Assembly (NCBI GenBank): GCA_031310005.1
Contig: CM062386.1
Coordinates: forward strand, 1,674,001 to 1,738,000
Direction of reading: 5' to 3'
Source of the DNA: Dactylellina haptotyla
Lineage: Eukaryota; Ascomycota; Orbiliomycetes; Orbiliales; Orbiliaceae
DNA length: 64,000 nucleotides
Shown: positions 23,003 through 34,648 of the stretch, one piece after another
Layout: the number at the start of each line of letters is the position of its first letter
How positions within the stretch are numbered: position 1 is the stretch's first letter
Made by a program: the position numbers and the translations under genes
The notes under the pieces: model-generated
Seen by the model: only the letters and a program-made list of their open reading frames with translations
What the model was told of the DNA's origin: nothing
Database searches by the model: none

Positions 23003-24409
23003 GGTCGAATGGTTCCGAATACAAAAAAAACCAGAGCTAAAGTAATCAGGCGAGCGGCGGTTTGGAAAGATACTACTCCTCGGTTTATAGCTATAAGAAA
23101 GTTTCTGGGTCGGAACCAGGCGTCTATTTGAGAAATCAATTCCCTGCTTTTCGGGGTCGGAATTTATCCCAGAAGTCTGGTTTGGAAAGGTACTGGTTGC
23201 AGGAATAGCTTTGGTTATTATCGTCCGTGAATTCGGAGTAGTCTGGAATTGCGCAGACGGCAATATGAACTTCGTCCGTTTGGAATAATTGAGCTGGTAC
23301 GGACTGGATCGGCGGAGGCACAGCATCATGCAGCTTTTGGGATAAAAAGAGGGGTAGCAGATACGATAGCTTTCGAAGAAGTACTTTGTTCACGGTGGCT
23401 TCACCACTTGGTACACTGGGTGACAAAGCCTCGCAGCTCGCAGCTTCCCCTATCGCCGCCCTTTTCGCCTTCAGAAGTACTAGCCGATGCCTTCCCATGC
23501 GCGTATTGGGCTTGGACTGAGACTCGCAGGCCACTAGCCTAAATTGCAAGCCACAATTAGGGCCGCGCGGGTTTCCAATGCCGATAAAGAAGGAAGCATC
23601 ATCTTCCAAATGGGATAAACCAGCGTTCGAAACTAGCAGGGGAGGGTGGGGTTTTGGACGCTGATATAGCAAAGATACCCAATTCCGTCGGCTAGAGCGG
23701 GGCACGATTTTTGGTTTGATTCCTTCGGATTACACATGTCGGTGAAACTTTGCGATTTTTGTTTTCCAGGTATTGCGCTCAATCTGTGCCACAGACGTCT
23801 AGGCTGCATCTGCAATGAAGCCTGGGCATTCGGGTTGCACAAACCCATGCCCATGACTTCGGAAGCAGACTTGCAGCGACGGCGCCGGAAATGACAATCA
23901 GAACATGGGTGGGGAATGGCGAATGGTCCAACCAAATGTGGCCAGGGTCAGTGCGCAACACAAGGCCTAACCTTGAAAACCGGTCTCTGCAATATATATA
24001 TCAGAAATCAAACACCTTGGTTTGTTGAATCGTTTCATCATAATGATTCCAGCAACCAGGTAATTGTTCCCTTTGACACTCGGGGTTTTGTCAAACAAGA
24101 TCGATTCTCTTACTGCCGGCTCAAATCGGAATCAGGATTACTCCGACCCTGTAGTTATAAATGATATTGGGAAATTACAACTTTTATCTAATATATTTCG
24201 CAGGTTTAGTGGGAGAATTGCAGAGAATATCAAAGATTTCTCACGACTTTATATTTTCGTGGATGTACAAATTGTTAATCCATCATATACAATAATTCCC
24301 TCCAAGCTCAACCCCGTCATTCCGGATTCTACTCTCTCAAAGTATTTACAAATATTTACACACGAAGCCCAGATAGTGCGGCTATCCAGTTCACTTGCAT
24401 ACATATACC
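23003..24409. other. Intergenic
   Basis: Promoter of the O-methyltransferase and 3' end of the GH62 gene. Frames such as 23136-23705 (-) show no motif. Nothing else seen. Confidence 0.35.
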
Positions 24410-25659
24410 TTAGTTAAGGCACTGAGAGTAGTAATCGTTTCCAAATTTGCCTGTAAATTTGTGTCAGTTTGGTTTCTGATTTCTGATGCCTCACTAAATC
24501 TCGGACGAAAAGAACACTTACAAGTTCCCTGAGAGCAGCAAGTTGGTCCGGTGAAACCTATTCCACCACATTGACCGTACAAACTTGCGCATGATCCACC
24601 CGCGGTTGTTGTCTTGGTCGTCGTTACCCCTGTCTTCGAGGTCGTCGTCGTCGTTCTTGTGGACGTAGTAGTGGTCTTTGAAGTGGTTCCTCCTGTATTG
24701 CTTCCCGGGTTCTGCAGAGTCAACAAGCCTGGGCGGTAAGGGATCTTGTTATAGTCTCCGCTCCAGCTTGGGTCGCGTCCCTGATAGAGGAGTTGAAGGT
24801 TGCATGGGTCAACAGTGAAGGTTTGGTCCGCATTAACACGAATGAGATCACCGTGACTAATGTCGTTAGTCCAAGAAGCACCGCTATTCGCCTTGCCGGC
24901 GAATGGGTTGCTCTCAGTTGCGGCTTGAGCGGTCCATGATCCGCCTAGACTGGTAGCTGTGAAAGAGCGGAAATATCGTCCGTTGGCGCCCATGGCCTCA
25001 ACGATCATGAGATACTTATTCAAGCCCTGGAGAGTATAAACTTGCACGGCTTCGAATAGATTTGCTTGACTATCGCTCATGACCACAGTCGAGGCGGAGC
25101 CGAAACTGCCTGGGAAATTTCCAATAGGCATGCTTGCTCTATAGATATAACCATTGTCACCAGCGAAGAAGAGATACATGTTGGTGCTATCGCCGATCAC
25201 GGTCTGGTCGATCGGTCCAGTGCCGGAGTTCGAGATCGAGCCACTGAACAGGGTCTGGGCACCCGACCAGCCGTTCGCATTAGTAGGATCGCTTGATGTT
25301 TTATACGAAAATGCGGTAGGTCCCCATTGGTAGGCGAGAACCCAGATGCTCTTCGGCGCGAAGTAGAAGAGTGTAGGGGCGACAGTGGCTCCGCTCATAC
25401 CAGTCTGAGAGGCCGAAGCCATGTCGCTCCAGTTTGTAAAAGTGCTGAAAGCCATGGATCCGTAGGCACTTCCATAGTAAGTTCCGTAGACAAGGTGCTT
25501 TCCGTTGTATGGAACGTGGGTAAAATCTTTCAGAGAGACCCATCCGTTCTTTGGCTGTGCGAGTGCTCCTGTAGACGACCACTTATACGAAGATGGGAGC
25601 TGGCATTGCGCAGCAGCGACTGCCGCAGTTGCGAGCAAGATTATACCGTTTGAGCGCAT
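24410..25659 (-). CDS. GH62 alpha-L-arabinofuranosidase with C-terminal CBM1
   Basis: Two exons, 25659-24522 and 24450-24410, joined across a 71-base intron; about 392 residues. The unspliced frame would cut the last cellulose-binding residues, whereas splicing restores [15 protein letters not shown], a complete CBM1 end. A signal peptide ([15 protein letters not shown]) precedes the five-bladed GH62 domain. Landmarks are [33 protein letters not shown] and [10 protein letters not shown], which contain the conserved acidic residues expected for the active site. A Thr/Lys/Ser linker of about 45 residues leads to the CBM1 ([17 protein letters not shown]). The family releases arabinose side chains from arabinoxylan, here targeted to cellulose-rich wall. 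A TATA box and a GGCTAA site lie upstream. Confidence 0.95.
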
Positions 25660-25770
25660 TTTCAAGATTTTTGCTCCACTGCAGATGGTATATAGACGGC
25701 TAAGTAGTGATGATCTGGATGCTATCGATACTACACATAAACTACCCTCGTAGAAGAGGATCGTAGAAGA

Positions 25771-25778
25771 TATTTATA
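25771..25778 (-). promoter_or_regulatory. TATA box of the GH62 gene
   Basis: Reads TATAAATA on the minus strand, about 112 bases before the ATG at 25659. Confidence 0.5.
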
Positions 25779-25901
25779 CACTCGTGATCCTTCCCATCAG
25801 TGGTATATTGAAGAGCGAATTAAGGGTATAGAAAACGCATATATTTTCTTCACGGCAATTAGTACGGCAAGGCATACTCGATGTTTTCTATGAATTTCAC
25901 A

Positions 25902-25907
25902 GGCTAA
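25902..25907. promoter_or_regulatory. GGCTAA site, XlnR/Xyr1-type, upstream of GH62
   Basis: GGCTAAA matches the binding core known for the xylanolytic activator XlnR/Xyr1 and lies about 245 bases upstream of the GH62 start. A hexamer can occur by chance, but location before an arabinoxylan-active gene makes it plausible. Confidence 0.4.
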
Positions 25908-26293
25908 ATTGCTGACAAAGGTATCGCAAACCGATATATTGGGTTCACCAAGTTTAATATGTGGGGTGATGCTTGGGCACCCGCATCAGACGGAGGAGAC
26001 GACCGCCTAAATCTAGTAATAACCTCGCTCCCAGTGTTTTTCGGTCCGGACTCCTATTGGAACTGATCCATGGCTCAGCCAAACTTGGACCTTGGTCTAG
26101 CTTAGTTTCAGCTCCCCAGACTAACGAGAGTATAAAACAGTATGGATGTTACCGGAATATATCGAGGTCCACTCCTCAATTATTAAATTGGCCGGTAGAG
26201 ATATTCGGGTATTATAACCCGACTGCTGCCCTTTCATGTGTTATGTAACAGGGATTATTTTAACCAGGCCATGGTTGGCCCTGTCGCTCATGT

Positions 26294-26343
26294 CCGGTGG
26301 GTTAATTAATCCAACGAACTCCGGTGGGTTAATCCAACAAACT
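26294..26343 (+). repeat. Short tandem repeat, two copies
   Basis: CCGGTGGGTTAATTAATCCA with ACGAACT is followed at once by a second copy (CCGGTGGGTTAATCCAACAA ACT) that lacks four bases. No function is evident. Confidence 0.6.
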
Positions 26344-27217
26344 ACATATATATCGTGAGAGTTTCGTCTGTCTCTTGCAAGAATCTCAAAATGGTAAATA
26401 ATCGAATGCTGAAAATTATCGCACCAATGATTTACATTCCTATGAACCGAATTTAGGCTCTTTTGCAAATTTGAATACAACTGATATTCGCGAGAATACG
26501 TCAGGTTGAGGCTCTGAGTACGTAGATAGAAGGATTGAAAAATTAAACAAAACTTCCTTATAGGTTATCGCACGAACCCCACAGAGGCGAATATATTCGG
26601 ATAATCATTCCGATCAAGGATGTTAGGGACCCAACGGCTAAAATGCTGGGTTGTCTTGATTTCCCCGTGCTATTCCCGTGCATCCGACATCAAAGACGTT
26701 CAGGATCGTTCATCGCAACTCAGGATCTTATTCCAAGCGATTGCTTTCATTTTCGATCTTGGTGGCGCTGTTACAACTAGAAAAGGTTCCAGGGAACATA
26801 TATACTGCCAAGATTAAACGAGCCCTTTATAAGCTTGATAATCCCTCAATAATGTGTTGTTGGGACCGGTAATCGCTGGTGAAGCTCAAATGCAAGATCC
26901 GAAAGGACGATGGCCGGCTTCCGAGAATTTGGAATGTGCGGGCACCAATTGGCCCATGGCCATACGCGGGGCTGCTTTTGCGGAGTTCTGCGTTCCCAAG
27001 AGATTATCTATATTCAATATGTTGCATAATAAAAAGATATGCTTCTATACATAATCGGACACTTCGTCTAGGTACAAAACTGAATCGGACAATATTTATG
27101 GGTATGTGATCATAAGAATATACGATAAAATGATAAGATCTCGTTTAGACAATACCAGTACATACTGCACATGTCTGCAGAAAAAATTGGTATTATAAAT
27201 AGGAATGTTTCTGCCGC

Positions 27218-27360
27218 TGGCTAATTCCGAACTTGTTTCGTTAGGTAGCATTCAGGAAATCTCGTATTGTTTACCGAGGTCGTCGACCAACGTTTCGTAA
27301 GTCTGGGCTAAATTGCCGATTGCTGCTATGGAGGCTAGGAGGGTTTCTCGGAATTAGCCA
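27218..27360. repeat. 13-base perfect inverted repeat, 143-base span
   Basis: TGGCTAATTCCGA at 27218-27230 is matched by its exact complement TCGGAATTAGCCA at 27348-27360. There is no clear target duplication, so this may be a decayed MITE or a chance pair. Confidence 0.4.
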
Positions 27361-28292
27361 TAGTGCTCCGTGTGTGTAACAACCTTGCTATTGTTGGACC
27401 TGGAATGTGTTGATCTTGGCCGGGCGACGTCGTCACCGCGCACCACCGTGGTCTTCTGCATATTCTAATTTGAGACGGATATCAGAGCTTCTATCGAATC
27501 CCTACCGCCAACGGTAATAGCATAGAGGTGGGAAAAAGAGAATCGCAGACAAATCTGTAGATGCCATCTATTTCTCGATGCACAGGCTCGTTTCCTAGGG
27601 GAACCGGTCTCTCTAAATTAATTTAGCCTGGAGCCATAACCCGGGTCACCGCTGAAGTGCGGCCCAACCTGCAGTGACCGTCATTTGCAGTTAGCAAATA
27701 TCTCCAGATCGAGATTCGTCGGACGTGATTAACCTTAGTGAATGCACGCGTTTTTTCACTTTTTGTTTCAATCTGTTGGCGTTTTCACTAGATGATCCTC
27801 AGCTGCGGTTAGTTCAACTGATAGCAAGTTAGGTCGGGTTGGTTAAATTTAAGTACATGTAACTTACCTGTTTTTCGCTCTTATGCTGCGATATCTATAT
27901 CTTTCCGCTTTACTTAGGGCGCACCAACGCTAACCAACAACATTCCCCTGCAGCACCGCCTGGCGAGCACACCATATATTTCATTTCTTTATATCAATCA
28001 GTCCTGCTTTTAGTATTCGCAGACGAGCACTTAACCTTCTTTGAAACTGCAAGTTGTTGGTACACTACGGCTTACGGAGATTATCACACGCCAACAGCGT
28101 CAATCTATTCGAAATACAGTAATAAAAAAATGTTGTCCTTAAACACCGTGTATCTCGTAAACCCGCCCAGCCTCATTACCGCCAATTATAGAGGGAGAGA
28201 AACAAGAAAAAGAAAAAGAGGAAGGTTGGCAAATTGTTTTTAACAATCTCGAATGTTGCATTCGCACGGAGGGAATTGTCATAGCTATAGAG

Positions 28293-28300
28293 TATAAATA
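28293..28300 (+). promoter_or_regulatory. TATA box of the GPI-anchored protein gene
   Basis: TATAAATA lies about 196 bases upstream of the start codon. Confidence 0.4.
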
Positions 28301-28488
28301 TCTAGAAGTAATTGCCCCCCTCTTAGGTTCCTGGTTTAATCACGGACTTGTTTCCTCATAGACGGTATAATACCACATATCCAACGCATCCGGATTTCAA
28401 TTTTGCACTCGTTGCCGTGAATAATCGCGTTTAATTATATTTTTACGACTTGAAAGTAATCCCATCTACGAACTTTTAAACGATCAAA

Positions 28489-29267
28489 ATGAAGTCTGTT
28501 TACGCTCTCAACTTGTTCCTGGCATTGGCTGCCGCCCAGGTCTCGGTTCCTTCAGGAAGCGTCAGCGTTCCAACCAGCGTGCCAACCAGCGTACCAACCA
28601 GTGTTCCTTCTGGCACCGTCTCTGGTCCTCCAACCAGCGCTCCTACCAGCATTCCAAGCGGTTCTGTCAGTGTCCCAAGCGGCTCCGTCAGTGTCCCAAG
28701 TTCCATCGATACCAGCATCTCTCTTCCTCCTGGCACCGACACCTCTCTCCTAACTGGAGCAAACGCTCAAACCACCCTTCCACCAGGCTCAAGCGTTTCC
28801 CGTAAGTAAAAATTAACCAATTAGTGAAGAATCCTTCGAGAGTATCATTATAAAAGCTAACACGGCAATTCCCCATAGACTCCATCAACTCCGCCGCCGT
28901 CTCCTCAGTTGAGTCCGCTCTGTCGGCCGTTATTGCCGGTGGCACTTCCTCCTTCGGAACTTCTTTCGCAGCACTCACTTCTTCTCTTGGAGCTGAACTC
29001 GCCTCCCTAACAAACGGAGCTGCTGTCCCAACCGGTGTTGTTACTTCCGTTGCTACCAACGTCATCACCAGCGGCGGTACTCTTATCACCCAGATCTCGA
29101 CTAACGTCCAGACACTACCAAGTGTTGGTGAAGAGACCAGCGTCGGCGGCGGCACTAAGGCAAGTCCAAGCTCTACTGGCAGCCCCAACGCTGCCCCAAC
29201 AAGAATGGCTGCCGTCGGTGCCGTCGGTTTGGCCGTCGGTGGATGGATCGTTGGAAACATGTTGTAG
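28489..29267 (+). CDS. GPI-anchored Ser/Pro/Thr-rich cell-wall protein
   Basis: Two exons, 28489-28801 and 28879-29267, give about 233 residues. A signal peptide (MKSVYALNLFLALAAAQ) is followed by a low-complexity region of VPTS and SVPSGSV tandem units, encoded by near-identical 12- to 18-base DNA repeats between 28560 and 28700. A middle helical region (VSSVESALSAVIAGG, FAALTSSLGAELASL) and a Val/Thr-rich part (VVTSVATNVITSGGTLITQ) come next. The C-terminus has a GPI attachment pattern: small residues (GSPNAAP), then a hydrophobic tail (AAVGAVGLAVGGWIVGNML). It is most likely an O-mannosylated wall or plasma-membrane protein. The repeats can be expected to vary in copy number between isolates. 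Confidence 0.82.
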
Positions 29268-30419
29268 ATTCAACATGAGTCTAGGGACTAAAGACGCGGC
29301 GATGATATCACTTAAGGATGGTACGACGCATGTTAGACCGTATTCTTGTAATCATTTTTTCATTTTTTCCAAGGTCTCGGATCCACCCGGACCAAAAGTC
29401 ACTCCTTATTTTAGAGAGAGAAACTCTAATGTAATTTAATGCCTGAATACAAATATTCTTGGAGTTCGATGCTCCGATACAGAAGAACACACAAAGTTTC
29501 GTGCAGTTGAATATCTCTGACCTCAATTGACTCATACAGACTTGAAGCTCTTTGATCTCAAAGGTTCGGATAATCTATATAGATATAGCTGAATGAGGGA
29601 GACGCGTCTCTTAAAGGCCCGAATCGGTCTTTTCGGCTTCTGACCTCCCTAATATTAAGACCGATGTGCTCCGCGATACCCTCTATACAGGCGAGCCTGT
29701 TTGCGGAAACATCTGCTTCGGTACGCGCTATGACGGTCGGTTCGTCTTCCTTTGTTGGGTCCTCAGAGTATATATATCTTGTTATCGTTATGTCGTAATT
29801 ATCCAGATATTCGATGATTTTGCTAACTGAATGGAGGAATACCCAAGAAATTGAAAAGCGTTTAGCGAAATAGGTTATAATGGAACGGGGGTTCTTAGTC
29901 TCCCTTCACATATAGGAAAGCTGGGATCAATTTACCGTCCATTATAATCAACCTCCATATAGTCCTTGGATACCATTCCGGTCCTTGAAATCCAAGTTCT
30001 GGTGTAAAGCTTATGGGAATAGGATAAATTATATCGCTCTCATATTTCACCTTTCGATTGCGGGAACGGCAATTATCGCTCTCACAACTTGTTAAGAAAG
30101 CATAGTACCTTTGCCGAACCGACGACGGGCTTTAGCTCACAAGTTAGCAAGGTTACCAGCCAAATTTTTTTTTAAAAGATCGAGCTATATTATGCATGAT
30201 GTTGACGAAATATTTCTGTACTTTTCATCTTCGCTCGCGCGCGGTTCCAGTCGTGACACCGCGGGTTCTTCTAGAACCTTCCGCTCAACCATGCTTAGTT
30301 AAGTGAGCTTCAGAAGTTTAATATCGATCAGAGCAGGATCGGGTAGCTGGTCGCGTCGAGGCCCGTGAGTTGACGGATATGCTGGAGGGTTGTCCGGGTG
30401 TGAGTCGATTGAATCGGTG

Positions 30420-30477
30420 AGGTACACGCAGGTGTAATGTAGCGTGATCCTACACGCCTCACGCCTTAGGTGTACCT
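30420..30477. repeat. Imperfect 58-base hairpin
   Basis: Outer arms AGGTACAC and GTGTACCT are perfect complements. Inside them AGGTGTA faces TACACGCCT with a bulge. It could be an RNA or cruciform hairpin, or the relic of a small palindromic element. Confidence 0.4.
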
Positions 30478-31903
30478 TTTCAAATCATTTCCCTCCGCAA
30501 TCGATCGTGAATGGGAGGGCCAAGAAAGCAAGTTTGGCATTCCGCTTCATGCACGATGCGAGCCTGGTTCTTGACATCAAATTGCCCAGGCTCGCTTACC
30601 GAACGGGTGCATAGGCGAAGGCCACCCGTCGTGTGCACTGTTCTGAGGCAGTCCGGAACCTGGGACGAACAGGCCGAGAACCGTGTGCAAATATGTTCCG
30701 AAAACCGTGCTGGCTTGGAATTAACTAAGAGGAAGTCACGAGCAAAAACACAAGAGGTACCGATTGGTCGTAAAAGTTCTGTTGTTTTGTCAAGATTCTC
30801 AATTCGAATGGTTTGTCCGATTACGTGTACGCGTTTAGCTTAAAGTTTTCGAAAATGTTCGATCAAACTAGTTCTGTCAGTTACAAAGCTTCAAGAAGTT
30901 TCAAAAACCGTAGCTTTAGGCATCCAGCTTCTTGGAATGATCCTTTAAAATGTCTTATGGCTTTGAGCGCATCGGCTCATATATGCTATATATACGATCA
31001 CAAATTTATATACCAGTTTTAGTGGCGTGTTTTGTCTGCCTTGCGTGATAAGCTTCAATGTTTAAAGATCTCTGAAACCCGTTAACAGCCCGATGCCCGC
31101 GCTATACGTAGACATGTAAAGGACGGAAGCCCATAAGCTCACGCGACTGTAACCCAACCTGTGCCCAATTTCTGAACCATCTAACTGCTATTTTTGAAGA
31201 TCAACCCTGGTATCCGACCTCTGGGCAGTTCAGCAGGACCCGCGCGTGCGTTTCTTGGCCGCATTCGCTTTACCAGGCAACTCATATGGCCATCCCAAAG
31301 CCCTGCGAACCGGGAACCCTCGACGTCATGCCCACAATCCGAAGCAGCGGTATTGGACCGAACCTGAAAAATGCGCCTTGCTGAGCTATCTCGATCGGCG
31401 GTTAAGATGCCAAATCGATCGAGGATTTCGCTTGTCTGTCTTCCATTCCTCAAACAAACATTCTAAAAGCTACATTACAATGTTCAATTTTGGTGGCAAT
31501 ACAAGCCAAAGACCGGCACTCCACAGGCAAAATAATAAGCTATTCCTCCCGAGCCTTATATTCCTTCATGCCTGCTAGTAGGTACCTTCGTAGTATACAA
31601 TCATAAGATTTCGGCAGTTCTCCTACATAGCGCATCAATACGTATTTCCCTGCTCCCGATGATAATGTTATTTGTTGTCTTGGCTCTCCACAGGTGATGT
31701 TGTAGCCTATAGCCAAACGCCAGCGGCCTAGCAGTGCCCTGCTCGATGATCATTTCATCATGCTGTGCACCCCGGTTTTTTTTGCGCCCCGTCAAATCGA
31801 AACCCCATTCAGCCTCGCTTTCGCGACGGATAATTCGCTGTCGCTGGCGTCAGAGCCCGGCTCCCTACTAAACCATATGGCTCGCGTGAGATGGAATGAG
31901 GTG

Positions 31904-31910
31904 TATAAAT
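31904..31910 (+). promoter_or_regulatory. Possible TATA box of the Gly/Trp-rich protein gene
   Basis: TATAAAT about 248 bases before the start codon, implying a long 5' leader. Confidence 0.3.
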
Positions 31911-32157
31911 GAAGCAACAGATCTCGCTCTCACCTTCATCTATCTCATTAAAAAAATAATAATTAAAAACACACCCTTCACGATTACATAAAAACATCTA
32001 AAAACCCTTTTTGAAAAGACCGAGATTAGAAATCGGTCCAGTCCTCCAAAGAACCCAATTTGCATGAAAACAACACATCCATACTTGCAAATTACTATTG
32101 AGCACACCTCGAGAAATATAGAAGCGTCATAGAACGCATCAACGTCATCATACAAAA

Positions 32158-32481
32158 ATGTGCTTCGGCTCTTCCAAAAAATACCAATCGGGTCCGAATG
32201 CCCGCTACAGCGGCTATAGCGCGCATTCCGGGAACGGCTATCGATACGACAAACACGCTGCACAGAAGCAATACAAGAAGAAACACAAGAAACATGGCAA
32301 GGGAGAGATGTACGGTGCAGCCGGTGAGGGAATAGGCGGCTTCTTGGGTGGATGGGGAGATGGCGGCGGTTGGGGAGGAGATGGTGGTGGTGGCGGCGGC
32401 TGGGGAGGAGGCGATGGCGGCGGCGGTGGAGGAGGAGGAGGTGGAGGAGATGGAGGCGGTGGTGGTGGTGGTGGATGTTAA
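32158..32481 (+). CDS. Small Gly/Trp/Asp-rich protein, 107 aa
   Basis: Single exon. The protein starts MCFGSSKKYQSGPNARYSGY, has a very basic middle (QKQYKKKHKKHGKGEMYG), and ends in about 55 residues that are almost only Gly with regularly placed Trp and Asp (GGWGDGGGWGGDGG, then GGWGGGDGG), closing with a single Cys. The N-terminal Cys with nearby basic residues could be palmitoylated, and the Gly-rich tail resembles low-complexity adhesive or phase-separating sequences; both points are inference. The GGN codon run makes the DNA a near-repeat of GGTGGCGGA triplets, so slippage is likely. The opposite strand in this region contains overlapping open frames that I treat as shadows. Confidence 0.65.
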   Translation: MCFGSSKKYQSGPNARYSGYSAHSGNGYRYDKHAAQKQYKKKHKKHGKGEMYGAAGEGIGGFLGGWGDGGGWGGDGGGGGGWGGGDGGGGGGGGGGGDGGGGGGGGC

Positions 32482-32954
32482 AGAATGAGGCTTATAACGA
32501 TACTTTTTAACGAGTTCCTTTTGTTTTATTCACATGAGGGTTCTTATCGGAGTTTTATCTGCATCTGACTGAGATTGCACCGGTTTTGCTAGTCTTTCTG
32601 GATTATCTTGTTGACTTTATGAGATGCTTTGTTTTAGCAATTGGTATAGACTAGAAATATTCTATACGAAATGGAGTTTATTACGGCTCAGGATATGAAC
32701 TTCTATAATTTACGCCCATATATCTATGAACTAAGTGAACGTGCTAAGAAATATTTAAATTTGATGTCATTAATTAAATAATGTGGAAATGGAAAAATAT
32801 ACCGTGAACTAGAATTAATCAGTAAAAAGACGCACAATCATGTCCAAAGCCACCATATACAAAAAAAGCCGTGCTTGTACGCCAAATGAAACAGATACAC
32901 AGACATAAGAAAAACATGACCCATGGGTATAAAAAACCATCCCCCGCAAAGCAA
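32482..32954. other. Intergenic, convergent
   Basis: A+T-rich space between the 3' ends of the Gly/Trp-rich gene and the Zn2Cys6 gene. Nothing else seen. Confidence 0.35.
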
Positions 32955-34648
32955 CTACCACTCATACGGCGATGTCCCTAGGATCTGCGCAGCCAGATTA
33001 TATATATCTCTATCCTCTCTCCCATCCACTTGCAACAGCACACTTGTCCAGCTATCACCGATAGTAATCAACGGCCATACCACCCACTCCTTCCTACTAA
33101 CCATACTACACAGCACTCTGATATATCTCTTCATCTTTCCTCCCGCCAGGAACCAACTGTAGTTGTCAACCTTACACGCCGTCGCCATATAGTGCGCCGC
33201 TATAGCGATCGCTCGCTCGTCTCTTCTCGCTAGGAGCGTCACAAACGCACCGGGACACATGGTAGGGAAGGTATTAACCCTGCCTGCGAGCTCGCTGATT
33301 GTTCTGTCGGGGAGTAATAGCGCCGCGTGAACCCATTCTATCAGCCCCATTGTCGTCCTGTACACTTCTCGTATAGCCGGGTCATCGACTTCCTCTTCGA
33401 TACCTTCTTTCACTCTGCTCGCTATGAGCATCAATCGTTCATTTCGTAAAAATTCCGGCAGCTCCTCGTCGAGTACTGTTGCGCCTTCCCTTTGCTCGAT
33501 CAGATTCCTCGTTCGGGTGCCTTCGAGCAGCGTCCAGTAGTTATACCCTACGGTTTTAGGCCCCTGACTCATATGGAAGAAACGGACGAAATCCTCGTAA
33601 AAGTCGTCCTTGTTGGAATGATGGAAGGCGCTCATCCCGTTCCAGAGAGCGATCAGCATGGATGACGCGAACACCGCTTCAACGTTTTCTTTGGTCTTTT
33701 CTGGGTTTGAGAGGATTTGCTGGAACTGGCGTAAGGCTTTGTTGAAGTATTTCTCGCTCGCGGAGCCCATGAGGCTCTGCGGTTCGGATGCGCTGCGGTC
33801 GATTAGATGGACGGAGGCACATGCTAGCAGGGCGTCTTGGAGGAATGGGTGGGATGCGGCGAGTTGCGGGATAGCTTCACGCATCAATTCTGCGGTGGAC
33901 GAGCGGTTGGGGAAACGGACTCCGGAGCATGTTACCGTGATCCAGTGGTGTAGTAACTTTGCTTCATTCGTGGGACGGCCGGGGCGGCCGGGGACGAGAG
34001 CGAAGTGCGGTGAGATATCAACTTTGATGACACGGCTGGTAGTATATTCCGGGCCCGGACGAGGGATGATTTCATCGAATTCACCATCGTCGAAGATTTC
34101 CGGTGGTGTTGCTGGGTCGTCTGAGAAGGACCGGTTGGAGGCGCGAAAGGTGACCGGTTTGTGCTGGCGAAACGTCGTAGGGTTTGGGTATATGCATTTT
34201 TCGTTACGGTCCATGCAGTTACCGCAGCGAGGTTTTGCTTCATCGCACTGTGAAATCCATTTTAAATCGTATTAGAGATCCGTATCTTCTTCGATAAGAA
34301 TTCTGCAGGGCGTATGACAATGGCGAGGCGTATGGGCACACATACCTTCACCTTTCTCGTCTTACACATGCCGCATCCCATGCGGCTCTTTCTATGCGTC
34401 CGCCGGTGCGCCTGCTTGAGCGCTGCATCCCTGCTTCTTTGGTATCCGTTCGTCTTGTCGGATTGACCATTCGGTGCGTTCACCAGTTCGATATCCAACT
34501 CGGATCCGGATCCGCCGGAGTAAGAGAGCGAGGCGCCGTTATAGTCGCTGGCAGGGGAGATCCCGCGCGAGGAACTCTGGACTTGGACTTGGATTGGGAA
34601 TTCGATAATGGCGCTGGACGAGGAGCGATCCGGATCCACTTGCTCCAT
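32955..34648 (-). CDS. Zn2Cys6 fungal transcription factor
   Basis: Two exons, 34648-34346 and 34247-32955, about 531 residues. The intron of 98 bases splits the zinc cluster. Joined, it reads CGMCKTRKVK then CDEAKPRCGNCMDRNEKC, a full C-x2-C-x6-C-x6-C-x2-C-x6-C binuclear zinc finger at residues 92-119 with the usual basic residues. The N-terminal leader is Ser/Gln-rich and ends with HRRTHRKSRMG. The C-terminal part resembles the fungal transcription factor middle region (LLHHWITVTCSGV, HPFLQDALLACASVHL, ALWNGMSAFH), as in sterol uptake-type (Upc2-like) Zn2Cys6 factors. DNA target and regulated genes are unknown. A link to the neighbouring exo-glucanase is only positional. Confidence 0.92.

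Larger units (their letters stand above)
25660..28488. other. 2.8-kb gene-poor region
   Basis: No gene recognised. It begins with the GH62 promoter and ends with the promoter of the GPI-anchored protein. It holds a small tandem repeat (26294-26343) and a 13-base inverted repeat pair (27218/27348). The rest has only short chance frames. Confidence 0.4.
29268..32157. other. 2.9-kb gene-poor region
   Basis: No gene recognised; open frames such as 30511-30843 (+) and 31246-31578 (+) lack motifs. It contains an imperfect hairpin at 30420-30477. The right end is the promoter of the Gly/Trp-rich protein. Confidence 0.35.

Noticed and set aside
22523-23329. Long minus-strand frame extending upstream of the O-methyltransferase start
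   Set aside because: Only its middle part (22694-23002) is coding; the rest reads through the intron on one side and the 5' leader on the other.
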